Virus record (IMG/VR): IMGVR_UViG_3300037808_000947
Span: 1 to 21,370 of that record
Source of the DNA: a virus
Reading direction: 5' to 3' (one strand)
DNA length: 21,370 bases
Made by a program: the position numbers and the translations under genes. The notes under the pieces were generated by a model. It was given only the letters and a program-made list of their open reading frames with translations. It was not told the origin of the DNA and ran no database searches. Positions 7,706 through 14,008 of the stretch are shown in pieces (within the stretch, counting starts at the first letter, position 1; each line of letters opens with the position of its first letter).

Positions 7706-8314
7706 CTAGAAGGCCACGCAGCTATCGCAGCCCTTCCCGAAGCAAACCACACAGTCCGGGTCCCCCCACCCCTCCTCGGTGGGTGCGGAGGCATCGGTGG
7801 GCGCGGGAGCCTGGGGACGCTGAGAGGCCTCGGGAGCCTCCCGGCGCGTCTCCACCTTCGCGGGCTGCATCGGCGTCTCCTGGGGGCTCTGAGCGGCCTC
7901 CAGGAGTTCGTTCAGGTAGATGTCCACGAACTTCTTGCCCTGGTAGTGCCGGGACTTCTGGCGGACCCGGACGCGAGCCCCGATGACCTCCCCCCGGACG
8001 GGTCCGGTCTGGCCGGTCTCGTCGTTCCCGAGGTCGGTCCAGGGTGGGATGCGTCCGGTGACCAGCCGCATGTCCTGCTTGACGAAGCCCACGGTGCGCT
8101 CGTTCATGGACAGGAACCGCTGGAGCAGGGCTCCGTCGAAGAGTCCCCCGTCCACCGCGACCCACCAAGAGACGTACCAGTCCCCGGACTTCGCCCGGAA
8201 GCAGGAGAAGTCCTGAATGGTCCCGTCGTACTGGCCGTCTGGGACCTCGCTCATGACCCGCTCTGCGGGGCTTCCCCCGGCTGCGGGGGTGTCGTTCCAC
8301 ATCGTGCTATCCAT
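7706..8314 (-). CDS. DUF669-like protein, candidate single-strand DNA-binding protein
   Basis: ATG 8314 follows GAGGAGAG at a good distance and overlaps the end of the upstream ATPase gene by 8 bp. The 202-residue product has a central region, about 25-140, beginning VPDGQYDGTIQDFSCF and rich in beta-strand-like segments (YVSWWVAVDGG; GARVRVRQKSRHYQGKKFVDIYLNEL), resembling DUF669 phage proteins, which pair with Sak4-type ATPases and may be OB-fold single-strand binders. A Pro/Ala/Glu-rich linker (about 141-180) leads to a C-terminal CX2C-X4-CX2C cluster at 188-199, a possible zinc knuckle. The linker plus distinct tail recalls SSB organisation. Assignment to DUF669 is by resemblance and neighbourhood. 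Confidence 0.65.
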   Translation of the reverse strand: MDSTMWNDTPAAGGSPAERVMSEVPDGQYDGTIQDFSCFRAKSGDWYVSWWVAVDGGLFDGALLQRFLSMNERTVGFVKQDMRLVTGRIPPWTDLGNDETGQTGPVRGEVIGARVRVRQKSRHYQGKKFVDIYLNELLEAAQSPQETPMQPAKVETRREAPEASQRPQAPAPTDASAPTEEGWGDPDCVVCFGKGCDSCVAF

Positions 8315-9089
8315 TTTGCTCTCCTCGGTTGCCCTTTCGGGCGTTAAACGCTCGGGAAAACTCCCGAGCTAGGGTGGGGAAGTCCATCGGGAGCGTGTCC
8401 GGGAGTCGGCGGTCCGGGGTCCCTCGACCCTTCGCCTCCACCAAGGCCTCCGGCGTGTCTGCGGGCTGCGTCCGCAGGAGGCGGTTGCCCTCTTCGTCCA
8501 TCTCGGCGTGGAGGATGAAGTCCACCGCCGAGTGGAGTACGCCCCGGGCGGTCCGGGGGAGGTCAGACGAGACGTAGTACCGTCCGGTATCGACCTCCCG
8601 CTTGCCACGTCGAACCATGATGGGGGCCTTCTTCTCGTGGCCCAGGAAGATCGTGCAAACCCGTCCGCCGTCCGCCGTCTTGAGGTTGCGGAGGCCGTGG
8701 ATAGCGTTTATCCACCGGGTCTTGAGCGTCCGCCAGCCCCGTCCCCACTCGGCGTCCGCCGGGTCCGAGATGCCCATCTCCTGGCAGGTGGCCTGAAGAC
8801 AGAGCGGATACAGCAGGTCGATGGTGTCCACGACCACCGTGCGGAACTCGTGCTTCTCCCGACCCCGGAGGGCGGCCTGGACGGCGAGGAAGTCCTCCCA
8901 GGAGCCGATGGGGACCGAGGCGGCCTCCATCAACTCCGTCCCGCTCTCCGTCGCGAGGAACAGGGCATCCGGGAAGGCGTTGGCGAGGGTGGTCTTTCCG
9001 ATGCCGGGGGCACCGTAGACGAGGAAGGAGAAGTCCGACATGCGGGTCCGAGGCGGACGCTTGCCGGTGGGAAGGATGCGGGGGCTCAT
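8307..9089 (-). CDS. Sak4-like RecA-fold ATPase (AAA_24 family)
   Basis: ATG 9089 overlaps the nuclease stop by ATGA; the frame stays open upstream but would lie inside that gene. The 260-residue protein has Walker A GAPGIGKTT at 26-34 and a Walker B-like strand TVVVDTID at 84-91, then IFLGHEKK, consistent with the RecA-fold nucleotide-binding family called Sak4 or AAA_24. Members assist single-strand annealing or strand exchange together with an SSB. The neighbours (Cas4/RecB-like nuclease before, DUF669-like protein after) form the usual phage recombination set. A 37-residue upstream extension would not match the family. It acts in the cytoplasm on phage DNA. Confidence 0.85.
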   Translation of the reverse strand: MSPRILPTGKRPPRTRMSDFSFLVYGAPGIGKTTLANAFPDALFLATESGTELMEAASVPIGSWEDFLAVQAALRGREKHEFRTVVVDTIDLLYPLCLQATCQEMGISDPADAEWGRGWRTLKTRWINAIHGLRNLKTADGGRVCTIFLGHEKKAPIMVRRGKREVDTGRYYVSSDLPRTARGVLHSAVDFILHAEMDEEGNRLLRTQPADTPEALVEAKGRGTPDRRLPDTLPMDFPTLAREFSRAFNARKGNRGEQNG

Positions 9090-10132
9090 GGGGTTGTCTC
9101 CGGTAGCTCGGGGTTGGGGTTGTCGATGATGCGGAAGGCGTCCGTGCCTACTTGGCCGGTGCAGAGGTCGAAAAAGGCACACCGTCCGAAGTCCAAGCAA
9201 CTCTTCACGTTGCGGACAGGGAAGGCCCCGCCCTCAAGCTCCAGGACCCTCTCGTGGAGGCTCCAGACCTCATGCTCAAACCGGAGGAGGTCCGCCGTCG
9301 TCCGAGTCACGAGGACCTCGTGAAAGTAGTTGTCCGGGCGGCTGCGGTAGTCCGCGAGGACCCGCCGACCGTACTCCTCGGGGGTCTCCGCGACCTTCCG
9401 CTTGAGCGGGGGTCGAGCCTCCTCCCGGGCCTGGGACCGCTCCTGATAGGACTCCTCCGCCTCCCCCTTCCGCTGCTTGAGCGGGGACAGGGGCTTCCGG
9501 GCCTGGACCCTCTCCGCGAACTCCGAGTCCGTCTCGCCCTTCCGAGGCCGCAGGCCCGGTTTCTTGACGATGCGGTAGACCACCTCCCGGACCGGAGCCC
9601 CGGTGACCCGAGACATTGCCCCCAGGTACATCGTGACCTGAAAATCGAGAGCCAGCCGGGCGATGTAATCCCGGTCCACCCTGGAGGATGTCTTCAACTC
9701 TAGGAGCTTCGATTCGTCGTAGACGCCATCCACGACGCCCCCGAGGACGTGGACCGTGGAGGTCCCCCCGGTGGTGGGGTTGCGGAGGGGGATGCGGAAG
9801 GGGACTTCCGCCCGTTCGGGCCAGTCGTCCCATCGGACCAGGGCTCCCTCGACCATCGCCCGGACCACCCAGGAGTCCCGCTCCAGGGCGTCCCTCTCCT
9901 GGTCGGAGTACGCGGGGCCTCGGGCTTCGACCAGGGCACGGACTCCGGCCTCCGGGTCCTGGTGTTCGATGCCAGCGTGGAAGCCGGTCCCGACCGAGAA
10001 GTGGGGAGGGGTCTCCATCGGTCGGAGGCCCTCCAGGTATTTGAGCCGGAACAACTCCTCACAGCGGAGGAGCGTCCCGAGACTGCTCTGGGTGAGTACC
10101 GGAAGTCTCCGGCGTGGTGGGGTGGGGTCCAT
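9086..10132 (-). CDS. PD-(D/E)XK nuclease, Cas4/RecB-like, with probable Fe-S cysteines
   Basis: ATG 10132 has GGAGAGA upstream and is preferred to an upstream ATG at 10174. The 348-residue protein shows the nuclease signature: His52, GGVVDGVYDE with Asp135, LLELKTSS with Glu145 and Lys147, and QVTMY (Gln165, Tyr169). A single Cys24 (LLRCEELFRLKY) plus a C-terminal cluster Cys312, Cys318, Cys324 match the split 4-cysteine arrangement of Cas4/AddB-type iron-sulfur nucleases. A charged segment of about 75 residues between them has three loose repeats (RKGETDSEF, RKGEAEESY, KVAETPEEY). It is probably an exonuclease making single-stranded ends for the Sak4-like partner downstream. No CRISPR array is near, so it is a phage recombination nuclease rather than an adaptation Cas4. 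Confidence 0.85.
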   Translation of the reverse strand: MDPTPPRRRLPVLTQSSLGTLLRCEELFRLKYLEGLRPMETPPHFSVGTGFHAGIEHQDPEAGVRALVEARGPAYSDQERDALERDSWVVRAMVEGALVRWDDWPERAEVPFRIPLRNPTTGGTSTVHVLGGVVDGVYDESKLLELKTSSRVDRDYIARLALDFQVTMYLGAMSRVTGAPVREVVYRIVKKPGLRPRKGETDSEFAERVQARKPLSPLKQRKGEAEESYQERSQAREEARPPLKRKVAETPEEYGRRVLADYRSRPDNYFHEVLVTRTTADLLRFEHEVWSLHERVLELEGGAFPVRNVKSCLDFGRCAFFDLCTGQVGTDAFRIIDNPNPELPETTP

Positions 10133-10193
10133 CTGTCTCTCCTCTGCCCTCGCTCCGAGGAGGGCCTCCCGCATCCGTACAGCGGGCCGCGAG

Positions 10194-10234
10194 GTCGGCG
10201 GGATGCCGACTCGTGCAGGGTCCTTCCGGGACCC
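10194..10234 (-). other. Tandem hairpins downstream of the 51-aa gene
   Basis: The 109-bp gap 10133-10241 holds two short perfect hairpins: GTCGGC/GCCGAC at 10194-10199 and 10205-10210, and GGGTCC/GGACCC at 10218-10223 and 10229-10234. They begin eight bases after the 51-aa gene stop on the minus strand. No T-run follows, so termination is unproven. They could be processing or message-stabilising structures separating the accessory trio from the recombination module. Confidence 0.35.
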
Positions 10235-10241
10235 CTTCGGG

Positions 10242-10397
10242 TTAGGCGAAGTCGCCGGTCCGCTTGACGGGGGAGCCCCGGTAGACGGTGACGGCGTGGC
10301 CCGCGATGGGGCGGCGGTGGTTCAGGAGTCTCCAGAGGAGCCGGGACAGAAGGCGTCCCGACCTGGAGAGGAGGGGGGCTCGGGTGGACCGGCTCAC
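10242..10397 (-). CDS. Small basic protein, unknown
   Basis: The start is chosen as GTG 10397, which forms a GTGA overlap with the upstream stop; ATG 10409 in the same frame is the alternative. The 51-residue product is very rich in Arg, Ser and Leu (LLSRSGRLLSRLLWRLLNHRR) and would be strongly basic, with a possible amphipathic helix that could bind nucleic acid or membranes. Nothing in it identifies a family. Its support is the coupled start and intact frame. It may be spurious, since short open frames are common in GC-rich DNA. Confidence 0.4.
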   Translation of the reverse strand: MSRSTRAPLLSRSGRLLSRLLWRLLNHRRPIAGHAVTVYRGSPVKRTGDFA

Positions 10398-10873
10398 GAC
10401 GCGGCCCATTCCACGCGCCCGGCGGCGATGCTCGCCCGCTCGCCGTCGGTGGCGCACTGCGCGAGGAGCTCCAGCCGGAACGACTCGGCCTCCGCGTCCT
10501 GGTCGGTGTCGGCGGCGAACTCACCCCCGTAGAGGTCCGACTGACCGCCGGAGGCTCGCCAGTACAGGAGGACGCCCGGAGCCGGGAGGGTCTGACCGGC
10601 GAGCATCTCTTGGACGCGGTTGGCCTCCTGCTCCTGGGCGTCCATCTCGGCGTCCTCGACCTCCTCCTGGGCGTCCATCTCGGCGTCCTCGGCGGCGAGG
10701 TCAGCGAGGTCAGCGAGGTCTTCGCTGATAGTGGACCAGCGAGCGTCCGCGCTCGCTTCCGCTGCGGCGTGGAGACGGTCAAGGCGTGCGTTGGTCGCCG
10801 GGTCGATGGTGTCGAGGGTGTCGGCTTCGTTGATAGCGGCGAGGTAGGCGGCTGCGGCGGTCAAGTCGGTCAT
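10394..10873 (-). CDS. Acidic Ala-rich protein with internal repeat, unknown
   Basis: ATG 10873 follows a clear GAGGAGAG ribosome-binding site. The 159-residue product is acidic and Ala-rich, with a helical N-terminal half (YLAAINEADTLDTIDPATNARLDRLHAAAEA), a short repeat LADLADLA and a tandem repeat DAEMDAQEEVE / DAEMDAQEQEA at about 62-83, suggesting an extended coiled-coil. The C-terminal part (GVLLYWRASGGQSDLYGGEF) may be a small folded domain. The GCG-rich codon style differs from the CTCC/GAGG-rich phage backbone. No family was recognised. It is coupled by GTGA to the following small basic protein; acidic DNA-mimic or scaffold roles are conceivable but unsupported. Confidence 0.75.
   Translation of the reverse strand: MTDLTAAAAYLAAINEADTLDTIDPATNARLDRLHAAAEASADARWSTISEDLADLADLAAEDAEMDAQEEVEDAEMDAQEQEANRVQEMLAGQTLPAPGVLLYWRASGGQSDLYGGEFAADTDQDAEAESFRLELLAQCATDGERASIAAGRVEWAAS
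10631..10720 (-). repeat. Tandem repeats inside the 159-aa gene
   Basis: A 28-bp sequence occurs twice with a 33-bp period (10631-10658 and 10664-10691), encoding the DAEMDAQE repeat. It is followed by three nearly identical 9-bp units based on GCGAGGTCA (10695-10720), encoding the Ala-Asp-Leu repeat. The repeats are in frame, so copy number changes would preserve the reading frame. Confidence 0.85.
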
Positions 10874-10884
10874 GGTCTCTCCTC

Positions 10885-10936
10885 GGCGCGGTCTGCGCCT
10901 ACTGGCTTAAGCCCGACCCCTTGCGGGGTACGGGCT
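10885..10936 (-). promoter_or_regulatory. Structured leader of the 159-aa gene
   Basis: In the 97-bp gap before ATG 10873 three symmetric elements overlap: a long hairpin whose arms at 10910-10920 and 10925-10936 pair over 11 bp with a single bulge and close on the loop TTGC (GCAA, a GNRA tetraloop, on the minus-strand RNA); a perfect palindrome GGCTTAAGCC at 10904-10913 overlapping it; and a GGCGC/GCGCC hairpin at 10885-10899 directly beside the ribosome-binding site. The overlap means two folds compete. An operator, a weak terminator or a translation-control leader are all possible. Confidence 0.4.
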
Positions 10937-10970
10937 CGGGGGCTCGGGGTGGGGGTGGGTTAGCGGCGGG

Positions 10971-11303
10971 TCACGACGCGAGCCGGGCGGCGGCGGTGCG
11001 GAGGATCGAGAGGTCGTGGCGGGTCTGGATGGCGGTGACCTTCACACCGCGAATCGTGCGGGTGAGGTTCCGCTGCTTGTCGTCGGCGTACCAGTCCCCG
11101 GCGTGAGACTTCGCCGGAAAGATGGTTGCGACGCTGCGCGGGCTGGCCCATACGTTGAGGCGTGGGGCCTCTGCGTAGGGTGCGACCTCGACCGTGTAGC
11201 CCGTTAGGTCGTGCTCGGCGTCAAGTTCCGCGAGTACGCCGAGGGCGGTCATTAGGGCGCGGCTTCGGTCGGCGGCGGTGGATATGCTCAGAGGCTTGCT
11301 CAT
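10971..11303 (-). CDS. Unknown accessory protein, 110 aa
   Basis: ATG 11303 is preceded, about ten bases away, by a GGGAGAG purine tract. The product has a likely helical N-terminus (AADRSRALMTALGVLAELDAEH), beta-like segments (TGYTVEVAPYAEAPRLNVWAS) and a C-terminal helix. It is rich in Ala, Arg and Asp, with no membrane segment or cysteine cluster. It is the first gene after the purine-rich leader at 11341-11406 and so probably heads the transcript reading into the recombination module. It contains one of the few GATC sites in the window, suggesting a different origin from the backbone. No family was recognised. Confidence 0.7.
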   Translation of the reverse strand: MSKPLSISTAADRSRALMTALGVLAELDAEHDLTGYTVEVAPYAEAPRLNVWASPRSVATIFPAKSHAGDWYADDKQRNLTRTIRGVKVTAIQTRHDLSILRTAAARLAS

Positions 11304-11340
11304 GGTTTCTGCTCTCCCGGTCGGCTGTTTGTTTCGACCT

Positions 11341-11396
11341 GGGAGAAGACTAAACGAAACGGGAAGGAATGGGAAACAAAAGGGAAGAAAAGGGAA
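11341..11396. promoter_or_regulatory. Phased GGGAA repeat leader with shared 21-bp element
   Basis: The gap 11304-11408 is AT-richer than the rest. GGGA runs start at 11341, 11361, 11371, 11382 and 11392, that is mostly every 10-11 bp, one helical turn apart. Bases 11356-11376 match the opposite strand of 15314-15334 at 18 of 21 positions. The element lies upstream of the leftward gene at 11303, so a regulator or initiator binding array is likely. A promoter could not be placed firmly. Confidence 0.45.
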
Positions 11397-11406
11397 AGTA
11401 TTTCCC
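11388..11406 (-). terminator. Possible intrinsic terminator of the replication operon
   Basis: On the minus strand, two bases after the 157-aa gene stop, GGGAAA-TAC-TTTCCC forms a 6-bp hairpin (11392-11406), and the strand then reads TTTTCTTCCCTTTTGTTT. A short stem followed by a T-rich run at the end of an operon fits a weak intrinsic terminator. The T-richness is also part of the phased repeat array, so the two roles may be combined. Confidence 0.45.
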
Positions 11407-11408
11407 GC

Positions 11409-11882
11409 TCACCCCTTGCCGCAGTCGATTCGGAGGACCTCCTGGAGGGCCTGGAGGTCCCGATAGTCCGCCTCCGCTCGCTCGGTCTGGACGACATCCC
11501 CGCCGGGGAGCCGGAGGTAGACCTCAGACCACCGGAGGGCCTGGGAGTACCAGGGGTCCTCGGGGTCCGGCTCTCCGTCCGGTCCTCGCCTGACCCGGGC
11601 GTCCGCAAGGCCCCATAGGTGGAAGGCCCGGAGCTTCCGCTGGTAGCTCGCCCACCGGCTCCAGAGGGCGGCCACCGGGCGAACGGTCGATTGCTTCTCC
11701 GGGTCCCACCGAGGAGGGAGGGAGGCGACCTCGTGGGGGATGGCTGCGGACTTGACCGCCCGCGCGTATTGACGGGCCGCCCAGGCTCCCCACTCGGTCG
11801 GAGAGGGCTCGCGCCGGGTCGGGGGAGGGCTCCCCGCTCGCCGGTACATCGCAAGGCTCAGGAGGAAGGCTCCGGGGCGCAT
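11409..11882 (-). CDS. Unknown protein following helicase, 157 aa
   Basis: ATG 11882 shares one base with the helicase stop (TGATG) and has GGGGAGGA just upstream. The frame is open far further upstream, but that part is a shadow of the helicase gene. The product is rich in Arg, Trp, Ala and Pro, with helical segments (EWGAWAARQYARAVKSAA; WSRWASYQRKLRAFHLWGLADARVRR) and an acidic/polar C-terminus. No motif was recognised. Coupling to the helicase suggests a role in replication, such as a loader or helper protein, but that is inferred only from position. Confidence 0.75.
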   Translation of the reverse strand: MRPGAFLLSLAMYRRAGSPPPTRREPSPTEWGAWAARQYARAVKSAAIPHEVASLPPRWDPEKQSTVRPVAALWSRWASYQRKLRAFHLWGLADARVRRGPDGEPDPEDPWYSQALRWSEVYLRLPGGDVVQTERAEADYRDLQALQEVLRIDCGKG

Positions 11883-13219
11883 CAATCCTCCCCCCAAGTC
11901 TGGGCCGCTCCGGTCGCAGGAGGAGCGTAGTCGGTAAACCAGCCCTCCCCGGGGCTGAAACTCGCCGGGACGGTTACATGGGCTCGCCCGTTCCTCTGCT
12001 TCTCCAGGATTAGCTCCACCTTGCTCGGCTCCTTCGCCATTCGGTTGTATGCGACCTCGCGGTACACGAAGAGGATGGAGTCCGCGTCTTGCTCCAGGGC
12101 TCCCGACTCCCGGAGGTCGGAGGCCATCGGGCGGCGGTCCTTCCGGGAGTCCACCCCCCGGTTGAGTTGACTCAAGACGAGGCCGCAGAGCCCCGAAGAG
12201 GAGCAGAGGGAGGAGAGGGCCTCCGAGGCGTTGGCAATCTCCTGCTCCCGGGAGTCCCTCCGGGGAAGCCGCATTTTCTGGAGGTAGTCCACGACGAAGG
12301 CGACGATGCCGTGACGGGCCTTCGCGATTCGGATGGAGGAGAGGACCTCGGAGAGTGACTTCGCCCGGTAGTCCATCCACATCGGGACCCCCGCCCAGGA
12401 TGCCGTCCCGGCTCGCTCCTGCTCGTGGATGTCTCCAGACATCGAGAGGGAGGAGGAATACATCCGTTCACTCAGGGAGTCCCCGCCCATCTCCACGGAG
12501 ACGAACAAGACCGGGCCGTGTCTGCTCGCTATCCCTCGGGCGAGGGTCAACGCCAGCTGGGTCTTCCCCATCCCAGGACGGGCCGCAATAAGCCCATAGT
12601 GTCCGGGGTGATACTTGAGGACCCGGTCCAGGGCTCGGAGCCCGGTGGTTAGGTGGTGGTCTACCTCCTCCCCCCTTCGGATACGTCCCGCCCGGACGGT
12701 AGCCCTCTCGACCATCGTGGAGGCCAGCACGATGCCCTCCCCCGATGTCCGGGAGGAGACCCGGAGGAGGGCCTCTTCCATCTCCTCCTGCATCCGGGCC
12801 GAGTCTGCCCCCCCTTGGTGGAGGGCCGTGGACATTTGAGCGGCCTCCAGGAGCGTCCTCCGTGCCCGGAACTCGCGGAGGGTCTGGACGTAGGTCTCCA
12901 GGTTTGTCCGGCGAGCCGGGACCCTCCCCAGGTTCGTGACGGTCTGGACAAGGTGCCCGAAGTCGGGGAAGGGCCGCCCCCGCCCCACGTTGGACTCGTG
13001 CCTCTCCAGCACGGTCGCTTCATCCGGCCCGATGCCCTTTTGACGGTCCAGGACCATCCCCTCCCACATCGCCCGCAGGTGCGGGGCCGTGAAGTCACCC
13101 TCCTGGAGCCCCAGTACCAGGGCTTCGTCCACCACGGTCGGGTCCCTCAGTCCCAGAGCCACCACCGCCGTCTCCGACTGGTCCGCCCGCTCTTTCCTCC
13201 TTGCTCCCTCGGTCTCCAT
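11882..13219 (-). CDS. Replicative DNA helicase, DnaB-type
   Basis: ATG 13219 is preferred because AAGGAG lies six bases upstream; the in-frame ATG at 13258 has no such site and overlaps the preceding gene. The 445-residue protein has a DnaB-like N-terminal domain (DPTVVDEALVLGLQEGDF at 26-43) and a RecA-like motor with Walker A ARPGMGKT at 213-220, Walker B VVDYLQ at 309-314, LSQLNR at 349-354, DLRESGALEQDAD at 368-380 and KQRNG at 407-411. It would unwind phage DNA at the fork. It follows the initiator gene with a C5 methyltransferase between them. Confidence 0.93.
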   Translation of the reverse strand: METEGARRKERADQSETAVVALGLRDPTVVDEALVLGLQEGDFTAPHLRAMWEGMVLDRQKGIGPDEATVLERHESNVGRGRPFPDFGHLVQTVTNLGRVPARRTNLETYVQTLREFRARRTLLEAAQMSTALHQGGADSARMQEEMEEALLRVSSRTSGEGIVLASTMVERATVRAGRIRRGEEVDHHLTTGLRALDRVLKYHPGHYGLIAARPGMGKTQLALTLARGIASRHGPVLFVSVEMGGDSLSERMYSSSLSMSGDIHEQERAGTASWAGVPMWMDYRAKSLSEVLSSIRIAKARHGIVAFVVDYLQKMRLPRRDSREQEIANASEALSSLCSSSGLCGLVLSQLNRGVDSRKDRRPMASDLRESGALEQDADSILFVYREVAYNRMAKEPSKVELILEKQRNGRAHVTVPASFSPGEGWFTDYAPPATGAAQTWGED

Positions 13220-13236
13220 CTCGCTCTCCTTCTTGG

Positions 13237-14007
13237 TTAATCGTTCAGGACCTGCCATGCGAGCGCAGCCACCGCCGGAACTTGACCGTTTCCAGCGGCG
13301 CGGAGCCTGTCCATTTGGTCGGGAACCTCATTAGCCAATCGATAAAGTTGGGGTTGAGGTATTGCGGGTCCTCTTTGCAAGTCCTCAAGCCCTCGGATGT
13401 CTTCGCCCCACGATAATGAGGGCTCCCCCGGAACCGTTTGCTGCTGCTGCCCTTGTTCATGTTCGCGCTCGGGGTCGGAAGCGAGAACCCAGACCCGCTC
13501 CCTTTTATGCAGGGCACCCGTACAGCACGCTCCCAACACTCCCCACCGTGCATCGAACCCCATCGCGGCCAAGTCTCCGAGAACAACGCCCATCCCCCGA
13601 GAAGTGAGCATTGGTGAGTTCTCCACGAAGACGTGCCGGGGTCCCACTTCGCGAACGATCCGCGCCATCTCTCCCCAGAGACCGGAACGTGCGCCGGATA
13701 GACCCGCGCCCTTACCCGCTGCGCTGATGTCCTGACAAGGGAACCCCCCGCAGATGACCAACTGATCTCGGATGACCCTGAGCCCTTCGATGAACTCGGA
13801 GCAGTCGGGGTTGTCGGCTCGGAAGGTCGAGACATCATCCCAGACGGGGAAGGGCGGGAGCAGTCCGTCCCGCTGCCGCTGGAGCAGTACGCCCCCAGGA
13901 TAGGGTTCGATTTCAACAGCGCCGACCGGCCAGTGACCGAGCAAAGCGTCCGCAAGGATTCCGCCGCCCGCTCCGGCGAACAAGTGGAATGTGAATAGCT
14001 GCTCCAT
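13237..14007 (-). CDS. DNA cytosine-5 methyltransferase
   Basis: ATG 14007 begins one base after the upstream stop, with GGAGGAAGG a little further upstream. The 256-residue protein shows C5-methyltransferase motifs in order: I FHLFAGAGGGILAD at 7-20, IV GGFPCQDIS at 87-95 (catalytic Cys91), VI VFVENSP at 126-132 (Glu129), VIII KRERVWVLA at 168-176, and IX/X AAGNGQVPAVAAL at 237-249. Length is on the short side, leaving a small target-recognition region (about 177-235, Gln-rich). It would add methyl groups to cytosine in phage DNA, perhaps to block restriction. Its position between initiator and helicase and its two GATC sites suggest insertion into the operon. Target sequence unknown. Confidence 0.9.
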   Translation of the reverse strand: MEQLFTFHLFAGAGGGILADALLGHWPVGAVEIEPYPGGVLLQRQRDGLLPPFPVWDDVSTFRADNPDCSEFIEGLRVIRDQLVICGGFPCQDISAAGKGAGLSGARSGLWGEMARIVREVGPRHVFVENSPMLTSRGMGVVLGDLAAMGFDARWGVLGACCTGALHKRERVWVLASDPEREHEQGQQQQTVPGEPSLSWGEDIRGLEDLQRGPAIPQPQLYRLANEVPDQMDRLRAAGNGQVPAVAALAWQVLND

Positions 14008-14008
14008 G

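Noticed and set aside
9086-10132. Cas4-like nuclease as evidence for a CRISPR system
   Set aside because: No repeat-spacer array or other cas gene is present, and its neighbours are phage recombination genes.
9700-10782. A 360-residue minus-strand frame across the nuclease start and the accessory genes
   Set aside because: It is Arg/Ser/Pro-rich low complexity overlapping two better-supported genes in another frame and the structured gap.
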